From Streptomyces sp. KL109B (GTDB lineage: Bacteria > Actinomycetota > Actinomycetes > Streptomycetales > Streptomycetaceae), in assembly GCF_030766935.1 (NCBI RefSeq), contig NZ_JASERL010000013.1, positions 62,001 to 126,000 on the forward strand: DNA of 64,000 nucleotides, written 5' to 3'. The notes beneath the pieces were generated by a model. The model did no database searches. It was not told where the DNA came from and worked only from the letters and a program-made list of their open reading frames with translations. Shown in pieces: positions 32,493 through 41,171 of the stretch. Both the position numbers and the translations under genes were made by a program. Position 1 is the stretch's first letter. Each line of letters starts with the position of its first letter.

Positions 32493-33185
32493 TCAGTCCG
32501 TACGGTGTGAGGCCTCCGGGGAGTCCCCCGGGGGCCTCTCGCCTTCCCGCTCCCCTTCGCGCGCGAACACCTGCAACAGCCACGACGAGAACGACCCCGT
32601 GACCGCGCCCAGCAGCGCCAGGCCGCACGCCATCACCCCCACCGCCACGACCCGGCCCAGCGGGGTCACCGGGGCCAGGTCGCCGTAGCCCACGGTCGAC
32701 AGCGTCGTGCAGGTGAACCACACCGCGTCGCCGTAGCTGCGGATGTCCGCGCCGGGCGCCCCGTGCTCCTGCTGGTACAGCGCCAGCGACCCCGCGAAGC
32801 CGAGCAGCGTCACCGAGAGGCCCGCGTACGCGATCACGCGCGCGTGCAGCGCGAGCCGCGGCTCGTTTCGACGTTTCTGCACCGCTTCGTAGGCCTGCAC
32901 GATCCGTACGGGGCGCAGCAGCGGCAGGAGCAGCACCAGCGTGTCCAGCCAGTGCTTGCGGACGAAGCGGGGCCAGCGCTGTCCGCTCAGGTGGTGGCGC
33001 ACCACGTAGTCCACGCCGAACACCGCCCACGCGGCGAGCGTGAGCGCCAGGCACAGGTCCCGTACGGCGCCCGGCAGGCCGTGGCCGAGGACCCGGACCG
33101 CGTACCCGGCGAGGTAGACGAGGGACGCCACCGCGAGGACGACGCCGTTGTGCCGCTCCCAGCGGGCGAGTGGGGTGTCGGTCAT
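32493..33185 (-). CDS. Voltage-gated-type potassium channel protein
   Basis: A 230-aa membrane protein. About four helices form a reduced voltage-sensor-like region (15-120; a helix R-P-V-R-I-V-Q-A-Y carries some positive charge), then the pore helix and selectivity filter T-L-S-T-V-G-Y-G-D-L-A-P-V-T near 166-179, then the inner helix. The T-V-G-Y-G-D filter is potassium selective. The C-terminal tail is short and acidic/basic mixed, with no RCK domain. The ATG at 33183-33185 was chosen. The thrS terminator hairpin lies within its last codons. Confidence 0.9.
   Translation of the reverse strand: MTDTPLARWERHNGVVLAVASLVYLAGYAVRVLGHGLPGAVRDLCLALTLAAWAVFGVDYVVRHHLSGQRWPRFVRKHWLDTLVLLLPLLRPVRIVQAYEAVQKRRNEPRLALHARVIAYAGLSVTLLGFAGSLALYQQEHGAPGADIRSYGDAVWFTCTTLSTVGYGDLAPVTPLGRVVAVGVMACGLALLGAVTGSFSSWLLQVFAREGEREGERPPGDSPEASHRTD
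32509..32538. terminator. Terminator hairpin inside the end of the channel gene
   Basis: GAGGCC...CCGGGG pairs with CCCCGG...GGCCTC around AGTC, 22 nt past thrS and 13 nt before the end of the converging channel gene, so it is both coding and a terminator for thrS. Confidence 0.7.
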
Positions 33186-33264
33186 CCCGACAGCATCGCC
33201 CGCGCCGACCTGGGGCGGTACCCGGCGACACGCCTCCTTGAGGTGACGCCATATGCTGCATTGC

Positions 33265-33816
33265 ATGACGAGTGAGCCGGAGCAGCAGGTCGGTCCAGTG
33301 GGTGAGCCGGACGGGTTCGGGCGTCTGTGGACCCCGCACCGCATCGCGTACATCCAGGGCGAGGGCAAACCGAGCGGCCCCGGAGCCGACGACGGCTGTC
33401 CCTTCTGCGCGGCTCCCGGCAAGTCCGACGAGGACGCGCTGATCGTGGCGCGCGGCGAGCACGTCTTCACGATCCTCAACCTGTACCCGTACAACGGCGG
33501 GCACATGATGGTGCTGCCCTACCGGCACGTCGCCGACTACACCGATCTCGACCTGAACGAGACGGCCGAGCTCGCCGACTTCACCAAGCGCGCCATGACC
33601 GCGCTGCGCTCGGCCTCGGGTGCGCACGGCTTCAACATCGGCATGAACCAGGGCGCGGTGGCCGGTGCGGGCATCGCGGCCCATCTGCACCAGCACATCG
33701 TTCCGCGCTGGGGTGGCGACACGAACTTCATGCCGGTCGTCGGCCACACCAAGGTGCTGCCGCAGATGCTCGCCGACACGCGCACCGCCGTGGCGAAGGC
33801 CTGGCCGACCGACTGA
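33265..33816 (+). CDS. HIT-domain nucleotide hydrolase/transferase
   Basis: A 183-aa protein of the histidine-triad superfamily. The triad is H-L-H-Q-H-I-V-P-R-W near 143-152. There is a C-P-F-C-A motif near 46-50, and N-L-Y-P-Y-N-G-G-H-M-M-V-L-P and D-L-x-L-N-E-T follow as in the actinobacterial Ap4A phosphorylase-like (HIT, Rv2613c-type) proteins, which sit next to pgsA and pimA in mycobacteria. ATG at 33265 follows TATGCT (33252-33257) by 7 nt and should be leaderless; ATG at 33253 is the alternative. Confidence 0.9.
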   Translation: MTSEPEQQVGPVGEPDGFGRLWTPHRIAYIQGEGKPSGPGADDGCPFCAAPGKSDEDALIVARGEHVFTILNLYPYNGGHMMVLPYRHVADYTDLDLNETAELADFTKRAMTALRSASGAHGFNIGMNQGAVAGAGIAAHLHQHIVPRWGGDTNFMPVVGHTKVLPQMLADTRTAVAKAWPTD

Positions 33817-33840
33817 GCGTCGCCGGGGGAGCGGGGCCCG

Positions 33841-33896
33841 CGCGGTACGGGGGCCGTGGCACGGGGGCCGCGGTACGGGGGCCGCGGTGCGGGTCC
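33841..33896. repeat. 14-bp tandem repeat, four copies
   Basis: Units CGCGGTACGGGGGC, CGTGGCACGGGGGC, CGCGGTACGGGGGC and CGCGGTGCGGGTCC follow one another between two convergent genes. Directly after, CTACGCGTCGTACG occurs at 33907 and 33927 (period 20 bp), the latter including the stop codon of the minus-strand gene. Confidence 0.9.
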
Positions 33897-33926
33897 TGGG
33901 TCCCGCCTACGCGTCGTACGCGCCCG

Positions 33927-35699
33927 CTACGCGTCGTACGAGTCCGCCTTGCCGGGTGTCGGGTCCTGGACCGCGCCGCTGAGGAAGCCCGAGCGGGCGC
34001 CGAACTTCTCGGTGTTCACGTCGTGTTCGTCGAGCACCTTGATGGCCGCCGCGTGCACCACGCGCAGTACCGGCGTCGCCGTGCGCAGCGCGTCGTCGGC
34101 CATGAAGCGGTGCCGCCAGGGCTGGTCGGCCCAGGCGTGCCGCAGGCCGAAGGGCTCGGGCAGCACCAGCTTGCCGCCCATGTGGTCGAGGAGCGGCGGG
34201 TACCAGGTGAAGGGGGCGCGGACCGCGATCCGGACGGCCTCGTCCGAGGTGACCAGAGGGAGCGTCTTCTGGGTGGTCTCCCAGAACCGTATGGACTTGG
34301 AGATCTCCTTCTTCTTCGGCTCCGGCTTCGAGGTGAACAGCGAGTGCACCGGGCCGAGCGCGTGCCCGGTCACTTCTATGCGCAGCGTCTGGTGCAGCAC
34401 CGTCACCGTGATCAGCATCGTGATCACCAACTGGCCGTCCCAGAGCGTGAACTGGACGCCCAGGTAGTGGCGGCTGCCGCCGCCGAACTGCTGCTCGTTG
34501 CAGATCCGCTCTATCTCGTGCGGCCTCGTCTCGAACGCTTCGACGTTCACGCCCGAGGGGCGGGTCACGCTCTTCGCGTTCTCACCGATCGGCGAGACGA
34601 TCCAGTGCTTGACCGAAGGCGTGGGGAAGCCGCCCGTGTGGATGGGCTTGCGCTCCAGGAGGCGCAGCTGGTCGTGGATCGCCCGTATGACGTCCCAGCT
34701 GCGGAACGGGTGGATGTCCTTGTCGGGGTCCTTCGGCAGCAGGTCCTCGGCCAGCTGCCATCCGCCCCAGCGTGTGCCCATGCCGAGGATGCCCTTGGGG
34801 CCCGCGTAGAACACGGAGTTCGACTGCTGCTCGGCCGACAACTTGGCGAGGTTCTGGCGCAGTTGCTCCGCGGCGGTCTCCCCGGGGCTGCCGGGGACGG
34901 CCTCCGGGATCTTCGCGCCGATCCCGCCGCCGGCGAGCAGCCCGCCCCACCGGTCCCGCAGGTCGTGCGCGGTGCGCTCGCAGATCCGCCGCGCCCAGAA
35001 GCCGCCGACCACGGGTGCCACGAACGCGGCCCGCAGGTACCAGGCCCAGCCGCCCGCGAGCGGCATCCGGACGAGGGCGATCACGACGACCACGAACAGG
35101 ATGGCCATCACCGCCATGGTCAGGGCGGCCCGGCCGCGCGCCTCGCGCTCCTTCTTCTTGGCCTCGTTCTTCTCCTTGGCGCCCTTGCTCGCGGCTTCCT
35201 TGGTCTCCTTCTCGGCGGCCTCCACCCGGTGGGTGTCCCTGCGGCGGATCTCGAAGGCGGTCACCCAGAGCAGGAATCCGGGCAGGAACAGGAAGCCGAA
35301 CACCACCGTCACGAGCGTGAGCAGGCTGTCGCGCTGGCGGCGGATCCGGTTGGCCGCGAGGCAGTGCTCCACGACGACCTGCGGTTCGGTGCCGAACGAC
35401 TGGATGAGCGGTTTACGGGCACCGCCGAGCATGCGCAGTTGCACGGCCCGCGAGAAGGCCTCGCCCAGATTCGGGGCGAGCAGCGACCATCTCCCCTTCT
35501 TCACCTCGGACTTGTGCCACTCGTTGTTGGCGTCCTCGATCTTCGAGGCCGGATCGTCCCGGTACGCGGCCGAGGCGATGGCGAAGGTCGCGGCGGTCTG
35601 GCCCGCCGATCCCTGCAGCGGGATCTGCGCGCCCGGCCGGAAGTCGAAGATTCCGTCGGCCGAAGCCGGCTTGATCGTGTCCGCCACTGCCACCCCCAT
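33927..35699 (-). CDS. Large membrane protein of unknown function (590 aa)
   Basis: A 590-aa protein. Residues 1-120 are soluble with A-x-R-A-V-Q-L-R-M-L-G-G-A; helix 1 at about 127-150; a highly charged Lys/Glu coiled-coil-like stretch (about 155-190, K-E-T-K-E-A-A-S-K-G-A-K-E-K-N-E); two helices at about 192-212 and 220-240; then a large soluble domain of mixed character (about 250-560) with a further hydrophobic strand L-V-I-T-M-L-I-T-V-T-V-L. No catalytic motif is recognised. ATG at 35697-35699 was chosen; the frame stays open further up. Codon use matches the neighbours. I do not know the family. Confidence 0.75.
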   Translation of the reverse strand: MGVAVADTIKPASADGIFDFRPGAQIPLQGSAGQTAATFAIASAAYRDDPASKIEDANNEWHKSEVKKGRWSLLAPNLGEAFSRAVQLRMLGGARKPLIQSFGTEPQVVVEHCLAANRIRRQRDSLLTLVTVVFGFLFLPGFLLWVTAFEIRRRDTHRVEAAEKETKEAASKGAKEKNEAKKKEREARGRAALTMAVMAILFVVVVIALVRMPLAGGWAWYLRAAFVAPVVGGFWARRICERTAHDLRDRWGGLLAGGGIGAKIPEAVPGSPGETAAEQLRQNLAKLSAEQQSNSVFYAGPKGILGMGTRWGGWQLAEDLLPKDPDKDIHPFRSWDVIRAIHDQLRLLERKPIHTGGFPTPSVKHWIVSPIGENAKSVTRPSGVNVEAFETRPHEIERICNEQQFGGGSRHYLGVQFTLWDGQLVITMLITVTVLHQTLRIEVTGHALGPVHSLFTSKPEPKKKEISKSIRFWETTQKTLPLVTSDEAVRIAVRAPFTWYPPLLDHMGGKLVLPEPFGLRHAWADQPWRHRFMADDALRTATPVLRVVHAAAIKVLDEHDVNTEKFGARSGFLSGAVQDPTPGKADSYDA

Positions 35700-35891
35700 C
35701 ACCGCACGCCGTCGCTGCGGCTTTTCCCGACTTCCCGGCCCCGCACACCTGTTGGACGCGCTGTCGGCCCGATCCGGCTGATCATCGACCAGCGTAGCGG
35801 CCACCACCGACACCGGCCCCGAGGAACGGAAAGCCGGTGGTCGGTGCGGGAGCCGGGCGCGTGGTTCCGGTCCGCTGAGCCGGAGTTCGGG

Positions 35892-38108
35892 CTACGGGGC
35901 GTCCTGGGCCTGTTCGCGGATCCGTTCGCTCAGCTGGGCCGGCATCGGCTCGTGCCGGGCGTACCCGCGGCTGAAGCGCGCGGTGCCGTGCGAGAGGGAG
36001 CGCAGGTCGACCGCGTACCGGCCGATCTCGATCTCCGGCACCTCGGCCCGCACCAAGGTCCGTCCGCCCGGCGCCTGTTCGGTGCCGACGACGCGGCCGC
36101 GCCGCCCGGACAGATCGCTCATCACGGTGCCGACGTAGTCGTCACCGACGAGGACCTCGACCTCGGCGACCGGCTCCAGGAGATGGATCCGTACGTCGGA
36201 CGCCGCCTCGCGCAGCGCGAGCGCGCCCGCCGTCTGGAACGCCGCGTCGGACGAGTCCACCGAGTGCGCCTTGCCGTCGAGGAGCGTCACCCGCACGTCG
36301 ATCAGCGGATATCCGGCCGCGACGCCCTTCGCCGCCTGGGCCCGCACGCCCTTCTCCACGGACGGGATGAACTGCCGGGGCACCGCGCCGCCGACGACCT
36401 TGTCCACGAACTCGATGCCCGAGCCGCCGGGCAGCGGCTCCACCTCGATCTCGCAGATCGCGTACTGGCCGTGGCCGCCGGACTGCTTCACGTGCCGGCC
36501 GCGCCCCGCCGACTTGTTCGCGAACGTCTCCCGAAGGGAGACCTTGTGGGGGATGACGTCGACCTGCACCCCGTACCGGCTGCGCAGCCGTTCCAGGGCG
36601 ACGTCGGCGTGTGCCTCGCCCAGGCACCACAGCACCAACTGGTGCGTGTCCTGGTTCTGTTCGAGGCGCATCGTCGGGTCCTCGGCGACAAGGCGTGACA
36701 GGCCCTGTGACAGCTTGTCCTCGTCGGCCTTGCTGTGCGCCTGGATGGCCAGCGGGAGCAGCGGGTCGGGCATCTCCCACGGCGACATCATCAGCGGCTC
36801 TTCGCGCGCCGAGAGCGTGTCCCCGGTCTCCGCGCGGCTCAGTTTCGCGACGCAGGCCAGGTCGCCCGCGATGCAGTGCGTCAGCGTGCGCTGCTGCTTG
36901 CCGAAGGGTGCCGAGAGCGCGCCGACCCGCTCGTCCGCCTCATGGAGGGCGCGGGTCTCGTGCCCGTGGTCGGTGAGCCCGTGGCCCGACACGTGCACCG
37001 TCTCGTCGGGGCGCAGGGTGCCGGAGAAGACGCGGACGAGCGAGACCCGCCCTACGTAGGGGTCGGACGCGGTCTTCACGACCTCCGCCACCAGCGGCCC
37101 TTCGGGGTCGCAGGCGTGGATGTCGAGCTCTTTGCCGTCGCGTTTGTGCACGCCGGGGGTGGCGCGCTCCAGGGGAGTGGGGAAGCCGCCTGTGATGAGT
37201 TCGAGGAGTTCGACGGTGCCGATGCCCTGCCGGGCGCCCTCCGCGGCCGGGGCCGCCGCGAGGACCGGGTGGAAGACGCCGCGTGCGACGGCCCGCTCCA
37301 GGTCGTCGACGAGCGTCTTGACGTCGATGTCCGCGCCGCCCAGGTAGCGGTCCATGAGGGTCTCGTCCTCGCTCTCCGCGATGATCCCCTCGATGAGACG
37401 ATTCCGCGCCTCCTCGATCAGCGAGGCCTGTTCCTCGCCCGGTTCGGACTCCTTGCGTTCGCCCGACGCGTAGTCGAAGAGGCGCTGCGAGAGCAGTCCG
37501 ATCAGGCCGGTCACGGGCGCGTGCCCGTCCGGGGCGGGCTCGCCGCGCAGCGGCAGGTACAGCGGGAGCACGGCGTCGGGGTCGTCGCCGCCGAAGATCT
37601 CCGCGCAGGTCCGCGTCATGTCCTCGAAGTCGGCGCGGGCCGCCTCCAGGTGCGTGATCACGATGGCGCGCGGCATGCCGACGGCCGCGCACTCCTCCCA
37701 CACCATGCGGGTCGCGCCGGCCATCGTCTCGGGGCCGTCGGCCGCCGAGACCACGAAAAGGGCCGCGTCCGCGGCTCGCAGACCGGCCCTCAACTCCCCG
37801 ACGAAATCCGCGTAGCCGGGGGTGTCCAGAATATTGATCTTGAATCCGTCCCACTCCAGCGGGACGAGCGAGAGCTGGACCGAGCGCTGCTGGCGGTGCT
37901 CGATCTCGTCGTAGTCGGAGACGGATGTGCCGTCCTCGACCCGGCCCGCCCTGTTCACCGCCCCCGCGGTCAGCGCGAGGGCCTCCACCAGGGTCGTCTT
38001 GCCCGATCCGCTGTGGCCGACCAGCACCACATTCCGTACGGACGCGGGATGGTCGGCCGTCGCTGCCCTGCCGGCGGCTCCGGGGTGTCCGTTGGTCTTG
38101 TCGCCCAT
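35892..38108 (-). CDS. Elongation factor G-like GTPase (EF-G2 type)
   Basis: A 738-aa translational-GTPase-like protein. G1 is G-H-S-G-S-G-K-T-T-L at 31-40, G3 D-T-P-G-Y-A-D-F at 95-102; the G4 motif, N-K-x-D in true EF-G, is replaced by T-H-L-E at 152-155. Domains II to V follow (domain IV around 520-640 with G-R-G-R-H-V-K-Q-S-G-G-H-G-Q-Y). This pattern matches the EF-G2/FusA2 lineage, which is a paralogue of EF-G with no proven role in translocation. It has the length of EF-G and no frameshift. ATG is at 38106-38108, facing away from pgsA. Confidence 0.88.
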   Translation of the reverse strand: MGDKTNGHPGAAGRAATADHPASVRNVVLVGHSGSGKTTLVEALALTAGAVNRAGRVEDGTSVSDYDEIEHRQQRSVQLSLVPLEWDGFKINILDTPGYADFVGELRAGLRAADAALFVVSAADGPETMAGATRMVWEECAAVGMPRAIVITHLEAARADFEDMTRTCAEIFGGDDPDAVLPLYLPLRGEPAPDGHAPVTGLIGLLSQRLFDYASGERKESEPGEEQASLIEEARNRLIEGIIAESEDETLMDRYLGGADIDVKTLVDDLERAVARGVFHPVLAAAPAAEGARQGIGTVELLELITGGFPTPLERATPGVHKRDGKELDIHACDPEGPLVAEVVKTASDPYVGRVSLVRVFSGTLRPDETVHVSGHGLTDHGHETRALHEADERVGALSAPFGKQQRTLTHCIAGDLACVAKLSRAETGDTLSAREEPLMMSPWEMPDPLLPLAIQAHSKADEDKLSQGLSRLVAEDPTMRLEQNQDTHQLVLWCLGEAHADVALERLRSRYGVQVDVIPHKVSLRETFANKSAGRGRHVKQSGGHGQYAICEIEVEPLPGGSGIEFVDKVVGGAVPRQFIPSVEKGVRAQAAKGVAAGYPLIDVRVTLLDGKAHSVDSSDAAFQTAGALALREAASDVRIHLLEPVAEVEVLVGDDYVGTVMSDLSGRRGRVVGTEQAPGGRTLVRAEVPEIEIGRYAVDLRSLSHGTARFSRGYARHEPMPAQLSERIREQAQDAP

Positions 38109-38396
38109 GCCTTGCCTCCCGGTTGCTTGCTGCTCGGTGAGGTCCTAGGTCGTCATCGGCCTTGTGGGGGTCGTATGAGGCCTGTGGGCGCGGACACGCG
38201 AATCCGCGTGCGGAGGCGGCTTCGGCGACGCCCGCGGTGTCTTCGAGCTTTCCACTCGGGTCACTGTGCGTCCATACGTCGTACGGGATCGCACGCCCAC
38301 GCGTGCGGCCCGTCCACGGTTCGCACGTGTGCGTGGCTACGATGGGCCAGCCGGTGGCCAGAGGGGCCGCGCGGCCACCGACCCCTCGGGAAGGCC

Positions 38397-39059
38397 ATGC
38401 TGAACAAGTACGCGCGTGCATTCTTTACGCGTGTCCTCACACCGTTCGCCGCGTTTCTCATCCGCCGCGGAGTCAGCCCCGACGCGGTCACGCTCCTGGG
38501 CACCGCCGGAGTCGTGGCCGGTGCGCTGGTCTTCTATCCGCGCGGCGAGTTCTTCTGGGGAACCGTCGTCATCACGCTGTTCGTCTTCTCGGACCTCGTC
38601 GACGGAAACATGGCGCGCCAGCTCGGCCGCTCCAGCCGCTGGGGCGCCTTCCTGGACTCCACGCTCGACCGGGTCGCGGACAGCGCGATCTTCGGTGGCC
38701 TGGCGCTCTGGTACGCGGGCGGGGGCGACGACAGCGTCCTGTGCGCCGTGTCGATCTTCTGCCTCGCCAGCGGCCAGGTCGTGTCCTACACGAAGGCGCG
38801 CGGCGAGGCGATCGGCCTGCCCGTCGCCGTGAACGGGCTCGTCGAGCGCGCCGAGCGGCTCGTCATCTCGCTCGTCGCCGCGGGCTTCGCCGGGCTGCAC
38901 AAGTTCGGCGTGCCCGGCATCCAGTACCTGCTGCCCGTCGCCCTGTGGATCGTCGCCGTGGGCAGCCTCGTCACGCTGATCCAGCGCGTGGTGACGGTGC
39001 GCCGGGAGTCCGCCGAGGCCGACGCGGCGGCGGCCGCCCAGGAGGGGGCCGGCTCGTGA
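38397..39059 (+). CDS. pgsA: Phosphatidylinositol phosphate synthase (CDP-alcohol phosphatidyltransferase)
   Basis: A 220-aa six-helix membrane enzyme with the full CDP-alcohol motif: D66-x2-D69-G70-x2-A73-R74-x8-G83-x3-D87-x3-D91. It joins CDP-diacylglycerol and inositol 3-phosphate to make PI-phosphate, the precursor of phosphatidylinositol in actinobacteria. ATG at 38397 with GGGAAGG upstream. It heads a tightly overlapping operon with the PIM acyltransferase and PimA, exactly the mycobacterial order. Confidence 0.92.
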   Translation: MLNKYARAFFTRVLTPFAAFLIRRGVSPDAVTLLGTAGVVAGALVFYPRGEFFWGTVVITLFVFSDLVDGNMARQLGRSSRWGAFLDSTLDRVADSAIFGGLALWYAGGGDDSVLCAVSIFCLASGQVVSYTKARGEAIGLPVAVNGLVERAERLVISLVAAGFAGLHKFGVPGIQYLLPVALWIVAVGSLVTLIQRVVTVRRESAEADAAAAAQEGAGS

Positions 39060-39970
39060 GCGGGGCACAGGAGCGGGTGACGGACGCGCTGTACGGGCTC
39101 GGCTGGGCGACCGTCAAGAAGCTTCCCGAGCCGGTGGCGAACCGCCTCGGCCGCACGATCGCCGACACCGTCTGGAAGAAGCGCGGCAAGGGTGTGCTGC
39201 GCCTCGAGGCCAACCTCGCGCGCGTGGTGCCCGACGCCACGCCACAGCGGCTGCAAGAGCTCTCCCAGAAGGGCATGCGCTCGTACCTGCGCTACTGGAT
39301 GGAGTCCTTCCGGCTCCCCGCGTGGAGCAAGGAGCGCATCAAGGAGGGCTTCTCGGTCAAGGACGTCCACTACCTCACCGAGGGCCTGGACTCCGGCAGG
39401 GGCGTCGTCCTCGCGCTGCCCCACATGGGCAATTACGACCTCGCGGGCGCCTGGGTCACCACCAAGCTGGACACTCCGTTCACGACCGTCGCGGAGCGGC
39501 TCAAGCCGGAGACCCTGTACGACCGGTTCGTCGCCTACAGGGAGGGCCTCGGCATGGAGGTGCTGCCCCACACGGGCGGTTCCGCCTTCGGGACGCTCGC
39601 CCGGCGGCTGCGCTCCGGCGGGCTCGTCTGTCTGGTCGCCGACCGGGATCTGTCGTCCTCCGGTGTGGAGGTCAAGTTCTTCGGCGAGACGACGCGGATG
39701 CCCGCGGGGCCCGCGATGCTCGCGCAGCAGACCGGCGCGTTGCTTCTGCCGGTGACCCTCTGGTACGACGACTCACCCATAATGCGCGGACGCGTCCATC
39801 CGCCCGTCGATGTGCCGGAGACAGGTACTCGGGCCGAGAAGACGTCTGTCATGACGCAGGCGCTGGCCGATGCCTTCGCCACGGGGATCGCGGACCATCC
39901 GGAGGACTGGCACATGCTGCAGCGCTTGTGGCTCGCCGACCTCGAGAGTTTCGAAGAGAGGCCGGCGTGA
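39056..39970 (+). CDS. Phosphatidylinositol mannoside acyltransferase (PatA/LpxL-type)
   Basis: A 304-aa acyltransferase of the LABLA (LpxL/HtrB) family. The catalytic H-x4-D motif is H-M-G-N-Y-D in A-L-P-H-M-G-N-Y-D-L-A-G-A near 120-130, and there is the E-x-W-H-M-L-Q-R-L-W end signature. It adds a fatty acid to mannosylated PI at the inner membrane face. Its GTG overlaps the pgsA stop by four bases. Confidence 0.9.
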   Translation: MSGAQERVTDALYGLGWATVKKLPEPVANRLGRTIADTVWKKRGKGVLRLEANLARVVPDATPQRLQELSQKGMRSYLRYWMESFRLPAWSKERIKEGFSVKDVHYLTEGLDSGRGVVLALPHMGNYDLAGAWVTTKLDTPFTTVAERLKPETLYDRFVAYREGLGMEVLPHTGGSAFGTLARRLRSGGLVCLVADRDLSSSGVEVKFFGETTRMPAGPAMLAQQTGALLLPVTLWYDDSPIMRGRVHPPVDVPETGTRAEKTSVMTQALADAFATGIADHPEDWHMLQRLWLADLESFEERPA

Positions 39971-41127
39971 GGATCGGAATCGTCTGCCCGTACTCCTGGG
40001 ACGTGCCGGGCGGCGTCCAGTTCCACATCCGCGATCTGGCGGAGCACCTCATCGCCCTGGGGCACGAGGTGTCCGTCCTCGCTCCCGCGGACGACGAGAC
40101 CCCGCTGCCGCCGTACGTCGTGTCGGCGGGGCGCGCGGTTCCCGTGCCGTACAACGGCTCGGTGGCGCGCCTCAACTTCGGCTTTCTGAGCGCGGCGCGG
40201 GTACGCCGATGGCTGCACGACGGCACGTTCGACGTGATCCACATCCACGAACCGGCTTCGCCCTCGCTCGGCCTCCTGACGTGCTGGGCGGCGCAGGGCC
40301 CCATCGTCGCGACCTTCCACACGTCGAACCCCCGCTCGCGCGCCATGATCGCGGCGTATCCGATCCTCCAGCCCGCCCTGGAGAAGATCAGCGCGCGCAT
40401 CGCGGTGAGCGAGTACGCGCGCCGTACGCTGGTCGAGCACTTGGGCGGCGACGCGGTCGTCATCCCGAACGGCGTCGACGTCGACTTCTTCGCGCGGGCC
40501 GAGCCCAAGGCCGAGTGGCAGGGGGACACGATCGGCTTCATCGGCCGCATCGACGAGCCCCGCAAGGGCCTGCCGGTGCTCATGAAGGCGCTCCCGAAGA
40601 TCCTCGCGGAGCGCCCGCAGACGCGTCTCCTGGTCGCCGGGCGCGGCGACGAGGACGAGGCGGTCGCCTCACTCCCGAAGGAGATGCGCGACCGCGTCGA
40701 ATTCCTCGGCATGGTGAGCGACGAGGACAAGGCGCGCCTTCTGGCGAGCGTCGATGTCTACGTAGCGCCCAACACCGGAGGCGAGAGTTTCGGCATCATC
40801 CTGGTGGAGGCCATGTCGGCGGGCGCCCCGGTCCTCGCCTCCGACCTGGACGCCTTCGCCCAGGTCCTCGACCAGGGCGCGGCCGGTGAACTCTTCACCA
40901 ATGAGGACGCCGACACCCTCGCCGTCGCCGCCCTGCGCCTCCTGGGCGACCCGGAGCGCCGCGCCGAACTACGCGCGCGTGGCAGCAAGCACGTCCGCCG
41001 CTTCGACTGGTCCACGGTCGGCGCGGACATCCTCTCGGTCTACGAGACGGTGGCCCAGGGCGCGGCGGCGGTGGCGGCGGACGAGCGCACGGGGCTGCGG
41101 GCGCGCTGGGGCCTGGCGAGGGACTGA
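39967..41127 (+). CDS. pimA: Phosphatidylinositol alpha-mannosyltransferase PimA
   Basis: A 386-aa GT4 (GT-B fold) glycosyltransferase that moves mannose from GDP-mannose to position 2 of the PI inositol ring. The N-terminal domain starts R-I-G-I-V-C-P-Y-S-W-D-V-P-G-G-V-Q-F-H, the acceptor loop; the donor-binding domain has I-G-F-I-G-R-I-D-E-P-R-K-G-L and E-S-F-G-I-I-L-V-E-A-M-S-A-G, the E-x7-E motif. GTG overlaps the acyltransferase stop by four bases, so the three lipid genes are translationally coupled. Confidence 0.94.
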   Translation: MRIGIVCPYSWDVPGGVQFHIRDLAEHLIALGHEVSVLAPADDETPLPPYVVSAGRAVPVPYNGSVARLNFGFLSAARVRRWLHDGTFDVIHIHEPASPSLGLLTCWAAQGPIVATFHTSNPRSRAMIAAYPILQPALEKISARIAVSEYARRTLVEHLGGDAVVIPNGVDVDFFARAEPKAEWQGDTIGFIGRIDEPRKGLPVLMKALPKILAERPQTRLLVAGRGDEDEAVASLPKEMRDRVEFLGMVSDEDKARLLASVDVYVAPNTGGESFGIILVEAMSAGAPVLASDLDAFAQVLDQGAAGELFTNEDADTLAVAALRLLGDPERRAELRARGSKHVRRFDWSTVGADILSVYETVAQGAAAVAADERTGLRARWGLARD

Positions 41128-41171
41128 GGCCTCGCGTCCTGGCGTGGAGCGTCCCGGTAGCCTTGCCGCCC

